A stretch of DNA of 7,730 bases from Terriglobia bacterium. Lineage in GTDB: Bacteria; Acidobacteriota; Terriglobia; UBA7540. The stretch lies in NCBI GenBank assembly GCA_030040455.1, contig JASHTR010000031.1, forward strand, positions 1 through 7,730, written 5' to 3'. A program made the translations under genes and the position numbers. This document shows, piece after piece, positions 6,716 to 7,730 of the stretch; positions within the stretch are counted from its first letter, which is position 1, and every line of letters begins with the position of its first letter. The notes beneath the pieces were generated by a model. That model was given only the letters and a program-made list of their open reading frames with translations. It ran no database searches and was not told the DNA's origin.

Positions 6716-7006
6716 TTAGTTGCTGGTGGGTTGCGCTTCGCCCTTCGCCATCGCCACCAAGTCTGAAATATCCTTTCCTTCCAGCACCCGGCTGAGGCTA
6801 TCCACCACCTGTCGGACGCTCTTCATGTTCTGGGCAACGTTGTCCGGGATGTCGATCTTGAACTCTTCTTCGAGGGCGAACAGAATATTCACGCCATCCA
6901 GAGAATCGATCCCGAGCTCCGCGAAGGTTGAGTCCGGCTTCACTTCACCCGGAGTCAAGTGTTGCTCGCGGGTAATTGTTTCAATCACCTTTTCCTCTAC
7001 GTTCAT
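6716..7006 (-). CDS. Acyl carrier protein
   Basis: Small acidic four-helix carrier that holds acyl chains on a phosphopantetheine arm. The start is ATG 7006, fixed by a strong AAAGGAGA at 7011-7018; the open frame upstream (to 7051) lacks such a site. The protein has 96 residues. The arm is attached at Ser35 in ELGIDSLDGVN, followed by the acidic helix II FALEEEFKIDIPD that docks partner enzymes. Helix IV ends near residue 76, and a tail of about 20 residues (GKDISDLVAMAKGEAQPTSN) is longer than in FabD-FabG-cluster AcpP. It stands directly before a KS, the usual acpP-fabF order, but without fabD, fabG or fabH. It is therefore more likely a dedicated carrier for the operon than the housekeeping ACP (inference). 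A phosphopantetheinyl transferase is not encoded in the window. Confidence 0.95.
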   Translation of the reverse strand: MNVEEKVIETITREQHLTPGEVKPDSTFAELGIDSLDGVNILFALEEEFKIDIPDNVAQNMKSVRQVVDSLSRVLEGKDISDLVAMAKGEAQPTSN

Positions 7007-7010
7007 CTGA

Positions 7011-7018
7011 TCTCCTTT
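7011..7018 (-). promoter_or_regulatory. Strong ribosome-binding site of the ACP gene
   Basis: AAAGGAGA on the minus strand, 4 nt before ATG 7006, is the best Shine-Dalgarno in the window. It decides the ACP start against the in-frame upstream ATG codons at 7051 and 7048. A strong site fits a carrier protein needed in excess over its enzymes. Confidence 0.75.
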
Positions 7019-7054
7019 CGCCTTCCCCTCTGGCTCTGCTGGCCGCATCAAACC

Positions 7055-7501
7055 TCAGGGGGATGTTCGGACGGGTTTTTCCCGAGCCAGCCCTGCTACG
7101 ACCTCCAGCAATTCAGAAATCTGGAAGGGCTTTTCGACGAGAGCATCGACACCTAAGTCGAGCGCCAGTCTCCGCTCGATGCTGCTCATAAATGAAGACA
7201 TCAGAATGATTTCATGCCCAGAATTCCGGCGTCGCAAATCTTCAAGCAATTCCAGCCCGTTCTCGTTTGGCATGCGAAGATCAGCAATGATGATGCGATA
7301 TCCCTCATCCTGACTCAGCAGTTGTCGGGCAGCCTTCGTGCTTTCAACCACACCCACCGAGTAGCCGTTCGTCGTGAGGACTTCCGAAAGCAATTCGCGG
7401 CTTTCCCTGTCGTCGTCTACCACCAAAACTTTTGTCACACTCTCGCTCGCTCTCATTACTTGGTATGCATACCTTTCACAAGCACTTTTTAGTCCAATCA
7501 T
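7055..7501 (-). CDS. Single-domain response regulator (receiver only)
   Basis: A CheY-like receiver with no output domain: 148 residues from ATG 7501, or 133 from ATG 7456. The receiver starts at VTKVLVVDDD, so the first 15 residues are not needed for the fold. Neither start has a good Shine-Dalgarno; a weak AAGAAG precedes 7501. The acidic pocket is VVDDD (29-31 of the long form). The phospho-acceptor is Asp74 in IIADLRMP. The conserved Ser/Thr is in ILMSSF (Ser102 is the likely switch residue) and the Lys is K124 in VEKPF. All catalytic positions are present, so phosphorylation should be possible. The C terminus ends about 15 residues after alpha-5, without DNA-binding, enzymatic or other output domains. 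No histidine kinase is in the window. It is 48 nt upstream of the ACP on the same strand, probably co-transcribed; it would act by protein contact with a partner not seen here. Confidence 0.9.
   Translation of the reverse strand: MIGLKSACERYAYQVMRASESVTKVLVVDDDRESRELLSEVLTTNGYSVGVVESTKAARQLLSQDEGYRIIIADLRMPNENGLELLEDLRRRNSGHEIILMSSFMSSIERRLALDLGVDALVEKPFQISELLEVVAGLAREKPVRTSP
7462..7473. promoter_or_regulatory. 12-bp perfect palindrome near the response-regulator start
   Basis: GGTATGCATACC at 7462-7473 equals its own reverse complement over all 12 bases. It lies inside the long reading frame of the response regulator, but 5 nt upstream of its second ATG (7456). If translation starts at 7456, the palindrome would be in the 5' leader and could be an operator for a dimeric regulator. 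If it starts at 7501, it is coding. A 12-bp palindrome can also arise by chance. Confidence 0.3.
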
Positions 7502-7730
7502 GAGAATCTTCTTAATTTTGTTGCGTCACAATGAGTTATGGTGAAGCACGGCGTCTCACAATACATTGCCCCTTGGTAAGCGATATGGAAAGTGGGGCAA
7601 ATAGCCACATATTACACGTTGGATTATTGGAATCTGTACCCGGCGTGCCCAACAAGCATTTGAACCCTTTACCTGGATTCCCGCTTGCGCGGGAATGATT
7701 TCCACTAAGCTCCCATATCTTGCAGGTCCG
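7502..7730. other. Non-coding leader region of the operon and right-edge spacer
   Basis: No reading frame of substance covers these 229 nt, and the base composition is more A+T-rich than in the genes, as expected for a promoter region. On the minus strand, two TTGTGA hexamers (complement of 7526-7531 and of 7556-7561) each precede a GACGC or CGC run, but neither has a convincing -10 element at 16 to 18 nt, so I do not name a promoter. TTGCCCC at 7566-7572 and GGGGCAA at 7594-7600 form a 7-bp inverted repeat with a 21-nt spacer. The dRS3-like repeat follows at 7677-7696. Confidence 0.4.
7677..7696. repeat. dRS3-like inverted repeat
   Basis: ATTCCCGC at 7677-7684 and GCGGGAAT at 7689-7696 form a perfect 8-bp stem with a TTGC loop. 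The 20 bases fit the ATTCCC-N8-GGGAAT consensus of the neisserial dRS3 element. The flanks (CTGG before, GATT after) resemble related short dispersed repeats found in many bacterial genomes. Such elements occur between genes in many copies and can serve as phage or element integration sites in Neisseria. Only one copy lies in this window, so dispersal here is unproven. Confidence 0.6.

Noticed and set aside
7007..7051. N-terminal extension of the ACP by 15 residues
   Set aside because: The strong AAAGGAGA lies directly before ATG 7006 and would be inside the extension; ACPs normally begin close to helix I.
7068..7090. CGGG-TTTTT-CCCG as a terminator after the response regulator
   Set aside because: The stem has only 4 bp, it lies inside the coding end of the response regulator, and no U-run follows on the minus strand.
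7566..7600. TTGCCCC / GGGGCAA inverted repeat as an operator or terminator
   Set aside because: A 7-bp stem with a 21-nt spacer and no T-run is too weak to name a function.

Overview
The window looks like part of a GC-rich bacterial chromosome. Genes are closely packed, several starts are GTG or TTG, and the Shine-Dalgarno sites are classical where visible. Nothing in it is a decisive taxonomic marker. The gene content and the style of the leftmost protein would suit an environmental Gram-negative bacterium such as an Acidobacteriota member, but that is only an impression. No tRNA, rRNA, CRISPR array, transposase or phage gene was seen.

Layout. At the left edge is the 3' part of a plus-strand gene for a probable secreted HNH-type nuclease-like protein (to 500). 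A convergent gap of about 96 nt follows. The rest of the window up to about 7501 is one minus-strand gene series, read right to left: a single-domain response regulator, an acyl carrier protein (ACP), a FabF-type beta-ketoacyl-ACP synthase (KS), an MGDG-synthase/UgtP-like glycosyltransferase, a PaaK-like adenylate-forming ligase, an MtnX-like HAD phosphatase and a class III PLP aminotransferase. Gaps are about 20 to 100 nt and no convincing terminator interrupts the series, so it reads as one operon of seven genes. The last 229 nt (7502-7730) are non-coding, hold the leader of the operon, and end in a dRS3-like inverted repeat.

How the genes may work together (inference). An acid activated by the ligase, or an acyl chain drawn from primary fatty-acid synthesis, would be carried on the dedicated ACP and extended once by the KS. 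No ketoreductase, dehydratase or enoyl reductase is encoded here. The beta-keto group could therefore stay in place and be the substrate of the aminotransferase, giving a beta-amino acyl chain. The glycosyltransferase and HAD phosphatase point to a lipid head-group step (glycosylation, removal of a phosphate). The simplest reading is a small pathway for an amino-acyl or glycolipid product, led by a receiver-only regulator. I do not recognise this exact gene set as a characterised pathway.

Small structures between genes may tune expression. A hairpin covers the Shine-Dalgarno of the aminotransferase. A 9-bp inverted repeat with inner complementarity lies directly before the ligase start. A 12-bp perfect palindrome lies near the 5' end of the response-regulator gene.
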